A stretch of 64,000 bases of DNA from Catenovulum sp. 2E275 (GCF_025515275.1 NZ_JAOPFU010000020.1:1-64000); one strand, 5' to 3'. Numbered from the stretch's first letter, positions 44,967-54,980 are shown. Program-made: numbers and translations. The notes: generated from the letters alone by a model not told the origin.

Positions 44967-44969
44967 TGT

Positions 44970-44998
44970 CTGTCATATTTATGAAATAAATGTGTCAT
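44970..44998 (+). promoter_or_regulatory. Pho box upstream of the PstS-like gene
   Basis: CTGTCAT-ATTT-ATGAAAT-AAAT-GTGTCAT: three heptamers with four-base spacers, the first an exact match and the third six of seven to CTGTCAT. It ends 43 bases before the start codon, the usual position for PhoB activation. Confidence 0.8.
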
Positions 44999-45041
44999 AA
45001 GATGGGTTGGTACAAATTTAAGAAACTGCCATGGAGCATGT

Positions 45042-46007
45042 ATGAAAATTAAAAATTTAGCTAAAGTTGTTGGTGTTGCAGCTTCTCTAATATTTAGCAC
45101 TCAAGCAAGCGCTTTAGATCAAAACCTCGCAGAGTATGAAAAAGTAAGTGGTATTTCAGGTAAAATTTCATCTGTTGGTTCTGATACTCTGGCAAATATG
45201 ATGACCTTTTGGGCAGAAGAATATAAAAGATTATACCCAAATGTCACTATTCAGGTTCAGGCTGCCGGTTCATCTACTGCGCCACCAGCATTAACCGAGG
45301 GTACTGCGCAATTTGGCCCAATGAGCCGCGCGATGAAATCAAAAGAAATTGAAGCGTTTGAAGAAAGATTTGGCTATAAACCAACCGCGGTTAGAGTCGC
45401 AATTGATGCTTTAGCAGTATTTGTAAATAAAGATAACCCAATTAAAGGTTTATCGGTTAAACAAGTAGATGCAATTTTTTCATCGACGTTAAAATGTGGT
45501 GCTAATACCAGTGTTGATCGTTGGGGTGATTTAGGCTTAACCAGTGACTGGCAACGTAAAGATATTCAATTATTTGGTCGTAACTCTGTATCTGGTACTT
45601 ATGGTTATTTTAAATCACATGCGTTATGTAAAGGTGATTTCAAAAATAATGTAAACGAGCAACCGGGTTCAGCATCAGTTGTGCAATCCGTATCATCTTC
45701 ATTAAATGCAATTGGTTATTCTGGTATTGGTTATCGTACCTCTGGGGTTAAAGCTGTACCTTTAGCCAAACGTGGTGATGATTATGTTGAAGCAACGATG
45801 GAAAACGCGGTAGCTGGTAAATATCCGTTAGCCCGTTTTTTATATGTGTATGTAAATAAGCACCCAAACAAGCCACTTGACCCATTAACCGCCCAATTTT
45901 TAACTATGGTTTTATCAAAACCTGGGCAGTATATAGTGGAAAAAGATGGTTATATTCCCCTACCAGCTAAAATTGCTGAAAAAGAATTACAAAAGTTAGG
46001 TTTATAA
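45042..46007 (+). CDS. PstS-like phosphate-binding protein
   Basis: A 321-residue periplasmic protein of the PstS family. It has a Sec signal (cleaved near residue 24), the [11 protein letters not shown] and [15 protein letters not shown] ligand-binding loops and [13 protein letters not shown], and a pair of cysteines (KCGA and LCKG) probably forming a disulfide. It binds phosphate for uptake or sensing. GGAG lies upstream of the ATG and a good Pho box ahead of it. No pstCAB follows; the next gene is glyA after a terminator, so the permease genes are elsewhere or the protein works with a different system. Confidence 0.9.
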   Translation: MKIKNLAKVVGVAASLIFSTQASALDQNLAEYEKVSGISGKISSVGSDTLANMMTFWAEEYKRLYPNVTIQVQAAGSSTAPPALTEGTAQFGPMSRAMKSKEIEAFEERFGYKPTAVRVAIDALAVFVNKDNPIKGLSVKQVDAIFSSTLKCGANTSVDRWGDLGLTSDWQRKDIQLFGRNSVSGTYGYFKSHALCKGDFKNNVNEQPGSASVVQSVSSSLNAIGYSGIGYRTSGVKAVPLAKRGDDYVEATMENAVAGKYPLARFLYVYVNKHPNKPLDPLTAQFLTMVLSKPGQYIVEKDGYIPLPAKIAEKELQKLGL

Positions 46008-46034
46008 GTTTAATCTTTTAACTTGTTTTGATGT

Positions 46035-46070
46035 AAAAAAGCCCTAATGTGCAAACATTAGGGCTTTTTT
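46035..46070 (+). terminator. Terminator after pstS-like gene
   Basis: AAAAAAGCCCTAATGT and ACATTAGGGCTTTTTT are perfect inverse complements with loop GCAA, ending in six T's. Confidence 0.92.
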
Positions 46071-46194
46071 GTTTAATTGAATATTTTTCAGCTAATGCTT
46101 GTAATAAAACACTTAACAAACAGTAGGCATCCGGCGAAGAAAATTATACAATGCGCACTTTTATGATTTACTGCGCTTTCTAACAGGAGAAACC

Positions 46195-47451
46195 ATGTTA
46201 AAACGTGACATGAACATTGCAGATTTTGATGCTGAATTATGGCAAGCTATTCAAGACGAAACAGTTCGCCAAGAAGAACATATTGAATTAATCGCTTCTG
46301 AAAACTATGCTAGCCCTCGTGTTCTTGAAGCTCAAGGTTCTCAATTAACTAACAAATATGCTGAAGGCTACCCAGGCAAACGTTATTATGGTGGTTGTGA
46401 GCATGTTGACGTTGTTGAGCAATTAGCAATTGATCGTGCAAAAGAATTGTTTGGTGCAGACTATGCCAATGTTCAGCCTCACTCAGGTTCTCAAGCCAAC
46501 GGTGCAGTTTTCCAAGCCTTATTACAACCGGGCGATACCGTTTTAGGGATGAGCCTTGCTCATGGTGGTCACTTGACTCATGGTGCTCACGTAAACTTTT
46601 CTGGTAAACATTACAATGCAATCCAGTATGGATTAAACCCAGAAACGGGTGAGATTGATTACGAACAAGTTGAAGCGTTAGCTTTAGAGCATAAACCAAA
46701 AATGATTATTGGTGGTTTTTCGGCTTATTCATTAGTTGTTGACTGGGCTCGTTTCCGTGAAATCGCAGACAAAGTTGGCGCTTATTTATTAGTTGATATG
46801 GCTCACGTTGCTGGTTTAATTGCAGCTGGTGTTTATCCGTCACCTATGCCTTTTGCTGATGTAGTGACTACAACAACTCACAAAACATTAGCTGGTCCTC
46901 GCGGTGGTTTAATTTTGTCTGCTAAAGGCGATGAAGAAATCTACAAAAAATTAAACAGCGCTGTTTTCCCTGGTGGTCAGGGCGGTCCTTTATGTCACGT
47001 TATCGCAGCAAAAGCGGTTGCATTTAAAGAAGCTATGTCTGATGAGTTTAAAGCTTATCAACAACAAGTTGTTGAAAATGCACAAGCTATGGTTGCTGTT
47101 TTACAAGAGCGTGGCTACAAAGTGGTTTCAGGTAAAACTCAAAACCATTTATTCTTAGTTGATTTAATCGACAAAGACATCACAGGTAAAGATGCAGACG
47201 CAGCTTTAGGCCGTGCTAACATCACAGTGAACAAAAACTCGGTTCCTAACGATCCTCGTTCACCGTTTGTGACTTCTGGTTTACGTATCGGTACGCCTTC
47301 AATCACGCGCCGTGGTTTTAAAGCGGATGATGCAAAAGCATTAGCTGGTTGGATTTGTGATGTGTTAGATAATATCGAAAACGAAGATACAATTAATACT
47401 GTTAAACAAAACGTATTAGATATTTGTAAGCGTTTACCGGTTTACGCATAA
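46195..47451 (+). CDS. glyA: Serine hydroxymethyltransferase GlyA
   Basis: A 418-residue PLP enzyme (E. coli 417). The pyridoxal lysine is in [14 protein letters not shown] (about residue 229), and IASENYASP and GSQANGAVF blocks are present. It interconverts serine and glycine and supplies methylene-THF. AGGAGA lies four bases before the ATG. Codon use is visibly biased to common codons, suggesting high expression. A strong terminator follows, then nrdR. Confidence 0.98.
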   Translation: MLKRDMNIADFDAELWQAIQDETVRQEEHIELIASENYASPRVLEAQGSQLTNKYAEGYPGKRYYGGCEHVDVVEQLAIDRAKELFGADYANVQPHSGSQANGAVFQALLQPGDTVLGMSLAHGGHLTHGAHVNFSGKHYNAIQYGLNPETGEIDYEQVEALALEHKPKMIIGGFSAYSLVVDWARFREIADKVGAYLLVDMAHVAGLIAAGVYPSPMPFADVVTTTTHKTLAGPRGGLILSAKGDEEIYKKLNSAVFPGGQGGPLCHVIAAKAVAFKEAMSDEFKAYQQQVVENAQAMVAVLQERGYKVVSGKTQNHLFLVDLIDKDITGKDADAALGRANITVNKNSVPNDPRSPFVTSGLRIGTPSITRRGFKADDAKALAGWICDVLDNIENEDTINTVKQNVLDICKRLPVYA

Positions 47452-47480
47452 TCGCTAAACTAAACGCATGACAACATTTT

Positions 47481-47508
47481 ATCAGGCCGCTTTTGCGGCC
47501 TGATTTTT
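47481..47508 (+). terminator. Terminator after glyA
   Basis: ATCAGGCCGC-TTTT-GCGGCCTGAT followed by TTTTAT; a canonical terminator. Confidence 0.92.
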
Positions 47509-47525
47509 ATCAAGCTGAATGATTT

Positions 47526-47993
47526 ATGCATTGTCCATTTTGTGCCACCCAAGAAACTAAAGTGATTGATAGCCGACTGGTTGCAGAAGGCCATCAGGTT
47601 AGGCGTCGTCGTCAGTGTCTTGACTGCTTAGAAAGGTTCACCACGTTTGAAAGCGCAGAACTTGTGATGCCAAGGGTTATCAAAACCGATGGTTCACGTG
47701 AACCGTATGATGACAACAAGCTCAGAGCAGGTTTAATGCGCTCGCTCGAAAAGCGCCCCGTTAGTACCGAACAAATCGAAACGCTGATTAACCAATTAGA
47801 GTCGGCACTGCGCGCAACCGGTGAACGCGAGGTTGAAAGTAAGTTAATCGGTAATATATTAATGGAAAAACTGAAACAAGTTGATCAAGTTGCTTATGTT
47901 CGTTTTGCATCGGTTTATCGCTCGTTTCAGGATATTAAAGAGTTTGGTGAAGCCATTGCTGGTTTGGATGATAAATCGGTTAAACAGAGCTAA
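47526..47993 (+). CDS. nrdR: Transcriptional regulator NrdR
   Basis: A 155-residue repressor of ribonucleotide reductase genes. The N-terminal zinc ribbon has CPFC (residues 3-6) and CLDC (31-34), with DSR and RRRR between; an ATP-cone follows ([15 protein letters not shown]). It starts the conserved nrdR-rib-nusB series. No obvious Shine-Dalgarno is seen. Confidence 0.96.
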   Translation: MHCPFCATQETKVIDSRLVAEGHQVRRRRQCLDCLERFTTFESAELVMPRVIKTDGSREPYDDNKLRAGLMRSLEKRPVSTEQIETLINQLESALRATGEREVESKLIGNILMEKLKQVDQVAYVRFASVYRSFQDIKEFGEAIAGLDDKSVKQS

Positions 47994-48032
47994 GCTAAGT
48001 ACACTTAAATTTCAATTGCAGAAAAGCGACTT

Positions 48033-49163
48033 ATGAGTGCATTTTACCCCGATGATTTAAAATACATGGCCAGAGCGATTAAACTTGCAGAAAAAGGCCG
48101 TTATACCACTTCACCTAACCCTTGTGTTGGCTGTGTTATTGTTAAACATGGGCAGATTATTGGTGAAGGTTTTCATATTCAGGCTGGTGGTCCTCATGCT
48201 GAAATTAATGCATTGAATCAAGTTAAAGCTAATGGTGAAAGCCCAGAAGGGGCAACCGCTTATGTAACTTTAGAACCTTGCAGCCATACCGGAAAAACGC
48301 CGCCCTGTGCCAATGCATTAATTAATGCCAAAGTTGCTAAAGTGATTGTAGGGATGGAAGATCCAAATCCTTTAGTGAGCGGGCGCGGTATTGAAATGTT
48401 AAGAGATGCTGGGATTGCGGTGCATGCAGGTTGTTTAGAAGACGCTTGCCAAAAAATCAATCCGGGGTTTAATCAGCGAATGAACCATAAGCGGCCATTT
48501 GTTCAGCTTAAACTGGCAGCCAGTTTAGATGGGCGCACTGCAATGGCATCGGGCGAAAGTAAATGGATTACCAGTTATCAGGCCAGAAAAGATGTGCAAA
48601 ATTACCGAGCGCAAGCTTGTGCTATTTTAACCGGATCTGGCACAGTGTTAGCGGATAATCCAAGCTTAAATGTTCGCGAAAGTGATTTTTATCAACCAGA
48701 TTATCCGGCTGATAAACTCAGACAACCAGTTAAAATTGTGATTGATAATCAAGCTAAAATAACGCCGGATTTAAATATTTTTAATGATAACGCTTGTGTT
48801 TATTTAGTTGGTAATAAGCAACAAAGATATGCCGCTGAACATAACTGGAGTGAAAATACCCATTTTATTCATTTAAACGGTGAATCAAATAAAGTTGATT
48901 TAACAGCGGTGATGGCAGAATTAGCTAAATTACAAATTAACCAGATTTGGGTTGAAGCGGGCGCTAAATTGGCAGGCGCATTAATTAAACAAAATTTAGT
49001 CGATGAGCTGATTATTTATCAGGCACCTAAATTATTAGGTGAAAATACCAAAGGTTTATTAGATATTGCTGATTTAACTGAGCTAAATCAAGCAATCGAA
49101 TGGCAATATAAAGACGTTCGCCAAATTGGCCCAGATTTAAGAATTACACTAAGAGCAAAATAA
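48033..49163 (+). CDS. ribD: Bifunctional riboflavin deaminase/reductase RibD
   Basis: A 376-residue enzyme with an N-terminal deaminase domain (zinc site in GPHAEINAL and PCSHTGKTPPC) and a C-terminal reductase domain (QLKLAASLDGRTAM, VEAGAKLAGALI). It performs the second and third steps after GTP cyclohydrolase II in riboflavin synthesis. It lies 39 bases after nrdR and three bases before ribE. No FMN riboswitch was seen upstream. Confidence 0.97.
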   Translation: MSAFYPDDLKYMARAIKLAEKGRYTTSPNPCVGCVIVKHGQIIGEGFHIQAGGPHAEINALNQVKANGESPEGATAYVTLEPCSHTGKTPPCANALINAKVAKVIVGMEDPNPLVSGRGIEMLRDAGIAVHAGCLEDACQKINPGFNQRMNHKRPFVQLKLAASLDGRTAMASGESKWITSYQARKDVQNYRAQACAILTGSGTVLADNPSLNVRESDFYQPDYPADKLRQPVKIVIDNQAKITPDLNIFNDNACVYLVGNKQQRYAAEHNWSENTHFIHLNGESNKVDLTAVMAELAKLQINQIWVEAGAKLAGALIKQNLVDELIIYQAPKLLGENTKGLLDIADLTELNQAIEWQYKDVRQIGPDLRITLRAK

Positions 49164-49166
49164 TTT

Positions 49167-49817
49167 ATGTTTACAGGTATTATTGAAGCAGTTGGCAATA
49201 TTAACGCAATTAATGCAAAAGCTGGCGATTTTGAATTGGTAATTAATACCAATGAACTGGATTTGACTGATGTTAAACTCGGCGACAGCATTGCCGTATC
49301 TGGGGTGTGTTTAACCGTAACCCATTTTACCAATAGCCATTTTTCGGCAGATGTTTCGGCTGAAACAATTCGCCGGACTAAACTGGCTGATTTATCGGTT
49401 GGCTCCAAAATAAATTTAGAAAAAGCCTGTTTACCAACCAGCCGTTTGGGTGGGCATATTGTGAGTGGGCATGTTGATGGTGTTGGTGAGGTTGCCCGTA
49501 TTTTACCAAATGCCAATGCGACCGATTATTGGATTAGTGCACCTAAAGATTTAGCTAAATATATTGCTGAAAAAGGCTCAATTACGGTTGATGGAATTAG
49601 TTTAACCGTGAATGAAATTAAACAACATGAGTTTAGGTTAACCATAATTCCGCATACCACAGAAAAAACCACCATTGGTGATTGGCAAATTGGTAGCAAA
49701 GTAAATTTAGAAGTGGATGTAATTGCCCGTTATTTAGAACGTTTGATGACAGCACAACGTGAGCCAGAATCTGGTGTGACTATGGAATTATTAGCAAAAA
49801 GCGGGTTTATTAAATAA
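49167..49817 (+). CDS. ribE: Riboflavin synthase alpha chain
   Basis: A 216-residue enzyme made of two lumazine-binding repeats, the first starting MFTGIIEAVG and the second at GGHIVSGHVDGVG. It converts two 6,7-dimethyl-8-ribityllumazines to riboflavin plus the pyrimidine returned to RibH. The name ribE (ribC in E. coli) is used for the family. It begins three bases after ribD, consistent with one operon. Confidence 0.97.
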   Translation: MFTGIIEAVGNINAINAKAGDFELVINTNELDLTDVKLGDSIAVSGVCLTVTHFTNSHFSADVSAETIRRTKLADLSVGSKINLEKACLPTSRLGGHIVSGHVDGVGEVARILPNANATDYWISAPKDLAKYIAEKGSITVDGISLTVNEIKQHEFRLTIIPHTTEKTTIGDWQIGSKVNLEVDVIARYLERLMTAQREPESGVTMELLAKSGFIK

Positions 49818-49829
49818 GGTTTATCATTG

Positions 49830-50942
49830 ATGAAATTAAATTCAGCAGAAGAAATTATTGACGATATTCGTCAGGGCAAAATTGTTATTTTAATGGATGA
49901 TGAAGACAGAGAAAATGAAGGTGACTTAATTGTTGCTGCGCAGCATTGTACCCCGCAAGTCATCAATTTTATGGCAACCCACGGCAGAGGTTTGATTTGT
50001 TTAACTTTAACCCGAGAGCGATGTGAACAACTTGAACTGCCGTTAATGGTTGATCGTAACCAAGCGCAATTTGGCACTAATTTTACGCTGTCAATTGAAG
50101 CGGCTGAAGGTGTGACTACTGGGATTTCTGCTGCCGACAGAGCAACTACGGTTCGCGCTGCGGTCGCTCGTGATGCTAAACCGGAAGACATAGTACAGCC
50201 TGGACATATTTTTCCAATTATGGCGCAAGATGGTGGGGTATTAAACCGCGCCGGTCATACCGAAGCAGGTTGTGATTTAGCCCGTTTAGCCGGATTAGAG
50301 CCTGCGGGGGTCATTGTTGAAATTTTAAATGAAGACGGCTCAATGTCTCGTCGTCCAGAACTTGAAAAATTTGCTGAAAAGCACGGTTTAAAAATTGGCA
50401 CAATTGCCGATTTAATTGAATACCGCAACAATACAGAAACCACCATTGAGCAAATCGCACAGTGTAAATTACCGACTCAATTTGGTGAATTTGATTTAGT
50501 CACATTCAGAGACACCATTGATGGACAGGTGCATTTTGCGCTAAAAAATACTGATTTAACGCCGGACGTACCTAGTTTAGTGAGAGTGCATGTTAAAGAT
50601 ACCTTTGCCGATTTACTTGGTTCTACCCGTGATGAAAGCAAAAGTTGGACTTTGCATAAGTCGCTTGAGCGTATTTCACAAGAGGGCGGAGTATTATTGT
50701 TATTGGGTAAAAATGAAACACCAGATGAACTGATTGCTAAAGTAAAAGGTTATCAGTTACAGGAGCAAGGTAAAACGTTACCTAAAAAAGATACATGGCG
50801 CGAAACATCACGCACTGTTGGAGTGGGCTCACAAATTCTGGCTGCGTTAAATGTGGGAAAAATGCGTTTATTAAGCTCACAGAAAAAATATCACTCATTA
50901 GCGGGTTTTGGTTTGGAAGTAGTTGAATATCTTGATGAATAA
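49830..50942 (+). CDS. ribBX: DHBP synthase fused to degenerate GTP cyclohydrolase II domain (RibBX type)
   Basis: A 370-residue two-domain protein. The first ~200 residues are a complete RibB domain ([47 protein letters not shown]) that makes the butanone phosphate precursor. The C-terminal domain aligns in position with RibA but lacks the three zinc cysteines and the GRGIGL motif ([19 protein letters not shown] is where Cys residues should be), so it should not hydrolyse GTP. A true RibA must be elsewhere. Start taken at ATG 49830; the TTG at 49827 is also in frame. Confidence 0.92.
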   Translation: MKLNSAEEIIDDIRQGKIVILMDDEDRENEGDLIVAAQHCTPQVINFMATHGRGLICLTLTRERCEQLELPLMVDRNQAQFGTNFTLSIEAAEGVTTGISAADRATTVRAAVARDAKPEDIVQPGHIFPIMAQDGGVLNRAGHTEAGCDLARLAGLEPAGVIVEILNEDGSMSRRPELEKFAEKHGLKIGTIADLIEYRNNTETTIEQIAQCKLPTQFGEFDLVTFRDTIDGQVHFALKNTDLTPDVPSLVRVHVKDTFADLLGSTRDESKSWTLHKSLERISQEGGVLLLLGKNETPDELIAKVKGYQLQEQGKTLPKKDTWRETSRTVGVGSQILAALNVGKMRLLSSQKKYHSLAGFGLEVVEYLDE

Positions 50943-50974
50943 ACAATTTGAGTAAGATTTATTCAAATTAAGCC

Positions 50975-51013
50975 GCAAAAAGCGGAGATCTGTAATTTAT
51001 TTTCGCTTTTTGC
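50975..51013. terminator. Hairpin between ribBX and ribH
   Basis: GCAAAAAGCG and CGCTTTTTGC are perfect inverse complements with a 19-base T-rich loop. It may be an attenuator or weak terminator inside the rib operon. Confidence 0.5.
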
Positions 51014-51093
51014 AATTTATCGTTCACAGCTTAGACAAAATTTTTGTTAGAATAACGCTCAATATTTTAGAGCAGAATTTAAGGTAAAATCGA

Positions 51094-51558
51094 ATGCAAG
51101 TTATTGAAGGTGCATTTCCAGCACAAGGTAAAAAGTTCGCTATTGTTGTTTCTCGTTTTAACAGCTTTATTGTTGAAAGTTTAGTAGAAGGTGCAATAGA
51201 CACATTAAAACGCCATGGTTTAGTTGACGAAAAAGACATTACCATTGTTCGTTGCCCAGGTGCTTATGAATTACCTTTAGTGGCTAAAAAAGTAGCCGAA
51301 AGTAAAAACTACGATGCAATTATTGCATTAGGTGCGGTTATTCGTGGTGGTACGCCTCATTTTGATTTTGTTGCTAACGAGTGTAACAAAGGTTTAGCTC
51401 AGGTTTCTTTAGAGTACAGCATTCCGGTTGCTTTTGGTGTATTAACAACTGATTCAATCGAGCAGACAATTGAGCGCGCAGGTACCAAAATGGGTAACAA
51501 AGGCGGCGAAGCTGCATTAAGTGCATTAGAAATGGTTAATCTGGTTAGCCAGTTATAA
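51094..51558 (+). CDS. ribH: 6,7-dimethyl-8-ribityllumazine synthase RibH
   Basis: A 154-residue enzyme with [12 protein letters not shown] and [14 protein letters not shown] blocks and catalytic His in TPHFDFVA. It joins the RibB and RibD products into lumazine. The 151-base gap before it carries a hairpin and a possible separate promoter (near 51040-51060), so it may be transcribed both with and apart from ribBX. nusB follows after 20 bases. Confidence 0.97.
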   Translation: MQVIEGAFPAQGKKFAIVVSRFNSFIVESLVEGAIDTLKRHGLVDEKDITIVRCPGAYELPLVAKKVAESKNYDAIIALGAVIRGGTPHFDFVANECNKGLAQVSLEYSIPVAFGVLTTDSIEQTIERAGTKMGNKGGEAALSALEMVNLVSQL

Positions 51559-51578
51559 TTGCCGGTTAGGAGTTTAGC

Positions 51579-51998
51579 TTGAAACCTTCACATCGCAGAC
51601 GTTCAAGAGAGTTAGCAACTCAGTCAATTTATGGCTGGCAAATCTCTAAAAATATGATCAAAGATATTATTGAATCAACCCTTGAAGAAGTGGATTTAAA
51701 TAGCTTTGACGTTAATTTTTACCGTACTTTGGTTTTAGGCACGGCTCAAAATGCAGCCGACTTAGACAAAGCTTATAAAGACTATTTAGCTCGTGATATT
51801 GACGAGTTAGATATGGTTGAAAAGGCAATTTTACGAGTTTCAACGTATGAACTGGTTCATTGTCCTGATGTACCATATCGTGTCGTGATTAACGAAGCGA
51901 TTGAAATTGCAAAAACGTTTGCAGCTGACGATAGCCATAAATTTGTTAATGGTGTTTTAGATAAAGCCGTTAAAGTGCTTCGTCCTCACGGTAAATAA
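51579..51998 (+). CDS. nusB: Transcription antitermination factor NusB
   Basis: A 139-residue all-helical protein with the conserved RRRSRELATQSIYGWQ start, DELDMVEKAILR and RVVINEAIEIAKTF blocks. It binds BoxA RNA with NusE (S10) to form rRNA antitermination complexes. The start is TTG after a good AGGAG. Lengths match E. coli (139). Confidence 0.97.
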   Translation: MKPSHRRRSRELATQSIYGWQISKNMIKDIIESTLEEVDLNSFDVNFYRTLVLGTAQNAADLDKAYKDYLARDIDELDMVEKAILRVSTYELVHCPDVPYRVVINEAIEIAKTFAADDSHKFVNGVLDKAVKVLRPHGK

Positions 51999-52012
51999 CG
52001 CTCAAGTATTCA

Positions 52013-52990
52013 ATGGCCGAATTTGATTTAATTAATCGCTATTTTAATCTCGGCCACACGCCAGAGTGTGTAAAACTGGATAAAGGGGATGACTGTGCTT
52101 TGGTTGTCCCAAATTTTACCCTCAAAAATTCATCACTTGCGATTACCACGGATACTTTAGTTTCCGGTACCCATTTTTTACCCGATATTTTACCTCATGC
52201 TCTAGCTTATCGAGCCTTAGCGACTAACTTAAGTGATTTAGCCGCAATGGGGGCTAACCCTAAATGGTTTAGTTTAGCGCTTTGTTTACCCAAAGAAATC
52301 AGCCAAAATGAAAACTGGATGGCTGAATTTAGCCGCGGTTTGTTTGAGTTAGCTAATCAACATCAATTTCATTTAATTGGCGGCGATACCACATCAGGGC
52401 CGCTGAGTATTACAATTAATGCAATAGGGGAAGTTGATCATCAAACCGCATTAAAACGTAGTGGGGCAAAGCCGGGTGATAAAATATGTGTTTCGGGCAC
52501 ATTAGGTGATGCTGCCGGTGCTTTAGCATTGTTATTGGCAACGGCGCAGCCAAAAACACCAGCTATTGAACAAGCTTTATTAAGTCGGTTTAATTATCCA
52601 ACGGCCAGAGTCGAATTAGGCCAAGCTTTATCCGGTTTAGCAAACAGTGCAATTGATATTTCGGATGGTTTATTAGCTGATTTAACTCATATCTTAAAAG
52701 CGTCAAACTGTGGTGCTCAAATTGAGCTTGAAAAACTGCCTTGTTCAGCGCCTTTAATTGAACAGTTTGGTGTTGAGCAAGCCCGTACATTGGCCGCAAC
52801 CGGTGGCGATGATTATGAGCTTTGTTTTACGCTTGAACAAACTAAACTCGATTTATTGCAACAGCATGCTCAGTCACTTAATTTAGCCGTCACTTGCATT
52901 GGTGAGATAACTGCAACCCCTGAACTTACCGTGACACTTAATCAACAACCTATCCAATTCAGTCAAACAGGATACCAGCATTTTGTCTAA
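52013..52990 (+). CDS. thiL: Thiamine-monophosphate kinase ThiL
   Basis: A 325-residue AIR synthase-fold kinase that phosphorylates TMP to TPP. The metal and substrate blocks are GDDCALV, TDTLVSGTHF, SDLAAMGANPKW, GGDTTSGP, IDISDGLLADL and GGDDYELCF, all intact. It starts 14 bases after nusB and overlaps pgpA by eight bases. Confidence 0.97.
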   Translation: MAEFDLINRYFNLGHTPECVKLDKGDDCALVVPNFTLKNSSLAITTDTLVSGTHFLPDILPHALAYRALATNLSDLAAMGANPKWFSLALCLPKEISQNENWMAEFSRGLFELANQHQFHLIGGDTTSGPLSITINAIGEVDHQTALKRSGAKPGDKICVSGTLGDAAGALALLLATAQPKTPAIEQALLSRFNYPTARVELGQALSGLANSAIDISDGLLADLTHILKASNCGAQIELEKLPCSAPLIEQFGVEQARTLAATGGDDYELCFTLEQTKLDLLQQHAQSLNLAVTCIGEITATPELTVTLNQQPIQFSQTGYQHFV

Positions 52991-53486
52991 ATTTTCGATT
53001 CGTCCCGAACTGAAAAAAATTAACTGCTTTTCACCTATTCATTTTTTAGCTTTTGGTTTTGGCTCTGGTTTATCACCTAAAGCGCCCGGTACATTTGGCA
53101 CACTGGCAGCTATTCCACTTTTTTTATTATTAAGTTTAAGCTCTGTTTGGGTTTATTTTGCCGTTACTTTGTTTTTTATGCTGATTGGCCCTTGGATCTG
53201 TGGCTATGCGGCCAGATCACTTAATGTACATGATCATCCAGCTATTGTTTGGGATGAAATTGTTGGCTTACTGATCACTTTATTTATGTTTCCGGCTCAC
53301 TGGATTTTGATTAGTTTAGGGTTTGTTTTATTTAGATTTTTCGATATTTTAAAACCTTGGCCTATTAGCTGGTTTGATAAAAATATGCATGGCGGCTTTG
53401 GTATTATGATCGACGATGTAATTGCTGGTTTTATGGCGTGGGGCTGTTTATATTTGCTCAATACCTATTGGTTGGGGATAGTGTAG
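52983..53486 (+). CDS. pgpA: Phosphatidylglycerophosphatase A
   Basis: A 167-residue inner-membrane enzyme with about four hydrophobic helices. The conserved GSGLSPKAPGTFGTLAAIP, VWDEIVGLLI and MHGGFGIMIDDVIAG blocks carry the acidic active-site residues. It makes phosphatidylglycerol from its phosphate. The start is TTG inside the end of thiL (eight-base overlap), so it is translationally coupled. Confidence 0.95.
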   Translation: MSKFSIRPELKKINCFSPIHFLAFGFGSGLSPKAPGTFGTLAAIPLFLLLSLSSVWVYFAVTLFFMLIGPWICGYAARSLNVHDHPAIVWDEIVGLLITLFMFPAHWILISLGFVLFRFFDILKPWPISWFDKNMHGGFGIMIDDVIAGFMAWGCLYLLNTYWLGIV

Positions 53487-53515
53487 CAATTGCTTTAATT
53501 TAATGGAGTTTGTGA

Positions 53516-54352
53516 ATGCTAAACGCAATTGATTTTAACCGTGAAGATGCAGCAGAATTATTTGTTGAGTCGCTAAAACAAACCGGATTTGGCGTTTTAA
53601 AAAATCATCCGCTATCACAAAGCTTAGTTGAAAATTTATATCAGAATTGGCAATGCTTTTTTGATTCAAACGATAAATTTAAGTTTGAATTTACTCAACC
53701 GAAGCAGGATGGTTTCTTTTCTACCCACAAAGCAGAAAAAGCCAAAGGGGCAAATGTTCAGGATTTAAAAGAATATTTTCATTATTATCCTTGGGGTCAA
53801 TGTCCGCCTGAACTGCGTGAAATTACACAAAGCTATTATCAACAAGCTAACCAGTTAGCTGAATTATTATTAAGTTGGGTAGAACAATATTCACCGGCAA
53901 ATGTCGCTCAATATTATTCACAGCCTTTATCCGGCATGATTAAAAATTGCGAAAATACGCTACTTAGAATTTTGCATTATCCACCATTACCAACGGAACA
54001 GAAATTAGGCGCAATTCGAGCAGCCGCTCATGAAGATATTAATTTATTAACCATTTTACCCGCAGCCAATGAGCCTGGGTTACAAGTAAAAAGCTTGGAG
54101 GGTGAATGGCTCGAAGTTCCCAGTGATTTTGGTTATTTAATTATTAATATTGGCGATATGTTGCAGGAAGCATCAAATGGTTATTTTCCATCAACGACAC
54201 ATAGAGTGATTAACCCAAGCGGCGCAGATAAAACAAAATCCAGAATTTCTATGCCTTTGTTTTTACACGCTAACCCAAATGTAAAATTGTCAGAACGCTA
54301 TACCGCCCATAGCTATTTAATGGAAAGGCTAAAAGAACTCGGTGTGTTATAA
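53516..54352 (+). CDS. 2OG-Fe(II) oxygenase, isopenicillin N synthase-like
   Basis: A 278-residue non-heme iron oxygenase. The iron ligands are His and Asp in AAHEDINLLT and the distal His in TTHRVINP; the 2-oxoglutarate arginine follows in SRISMPLF. The DIOX_N-type start is GFGVLKNHPLS. Family members hydroxylate or desaturate small molecules; the substrate here is unknown. It lies 29 bases after pgpA but is not part of the conserved series. Confidence 0.9.
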   Translation: MLNAIDFNREDAAELFVESLKQTGFGVLKNHPLSQSLVENLYQNWQCFFDSNDKFKFEFTQPKQDGFFSTHKAEKAKGANVQDLKEYFHYYPWGQCPPELREITQSYYQQANQLAELLLSWVEQYSPANVAQYYSQPLSGMIKNCENTLLRILHYPPLPTEQKLGAIRAAAHEDINLLTILPAANEPGLQVKSLEGEWLEVPSDFGYLIINIGDMLQEASNGYFPSTTHRVINPSGADKTKSRISMPLFLHANPNVKLSERYTAHSYLMERLKELGVL

Positions 54353-54448
54353 AGGAAAAGGTTGCTATTTGCATTGTTATCTCAAGTGGGTAATAACAGA
54401 CTTGAAATTTTTGCCATAAATAACGACCGAAAAAAGTAGAGTTACAAT

Positions 54449-54470
54449 AAAAAAGGGCCCGAAGGCCCAA
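54449..54470 (-). terminator. Terminator of sulA-like gene
   Basis: On the minus strand GGGCC-TTCG-GGCCC is followed by TTTTTT; a strong terminator downstream of the sulA-like gene and convergent with the oxygenase. Confidence 0.85.
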
Positions 54471-54533
54471 GGGTGTTAAGCTTTATATCTGTTAACTTAG
54501 CTTGTGATCAACTTGCAGGTTATTTAGTTTTTA

Positions 54534-54956
54534 TTAAGCAACTTTAATTGTCGATTTTGTATTATTAATGCCAACATAGGTTGGTTTTACCATGACACAA
54601 GCCGCTTTAGAATCTGCGGCTGTGTTGATAATGGTTTCTCTTTCTTGTTTATCTAATTGATCAAACCAAGCCACTACCGCACAGCATTTACCAAGCTTTA
54701 AGGCTTTTTGAGTAATTTTTGCTACATCGTCACCAGCATGCGTATGGATAACTAACATACGATTCAGCTCTATACCTGCTTCAGTTAATAGCTGTTTATT
54801 CGGCATACGTTTTGGTGCGACAACACATAACCATCGGTTACTTTCCTGCAATCTTGCAATAGCTTGCCAAAAACGCATTTCAAATTCATTAGTGTTTGAA
54901 TTTGTTGAGAAAAAACGAGTTTTATTTACAGCATCAGTCAAAATGTAAGTATTCAT
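54534..54956 (-). CDS. sulA: SulA-like SOS cell division inhibitor
   Basis: A 140-residue protein of the SulA superfamily: FWQAIARLQESNRWLCVVAPKRMP and GKCCAVVAWFDQLDKQERE are the RecA-like fold blocks. SulA binds FtsZ and stops division during DNA damage. Two LexA-type boxes directly upstream of the ATG confirm SOS control. It is a solitary gene with its own terminator rather than being joined to lexA. Confidence 0.88.
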   Translation of the reverse strand: MNTYILTDAVNKTRFFSTNSNTNEFEMRFWQAIARLQESNRWLCVVAPKRMPNKQLLTEAGIELNRMLVIHTHAGDDVAKITQKALKLGKCCAVVAWFDQLDKQERETIINTAADSKAACVMVKPTYVGINNTKSTIKVA

Positions 54957-54980
54957 AATCAGTTATCCATACAGTGTTGT

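Noticed and set aside
46349-46699. 116-codon antisense frame inside glyA
   Set aside because: His/Leu-rich shadow of the highly codon-biased glyA gene without start signals.
47994-51093. FMN riboswitch in the rib operon
   Set aside because: Upstream of ribD, ribBX and ribH I found none of the conserved RFN-element segments; only a plain hairpin before ribH.
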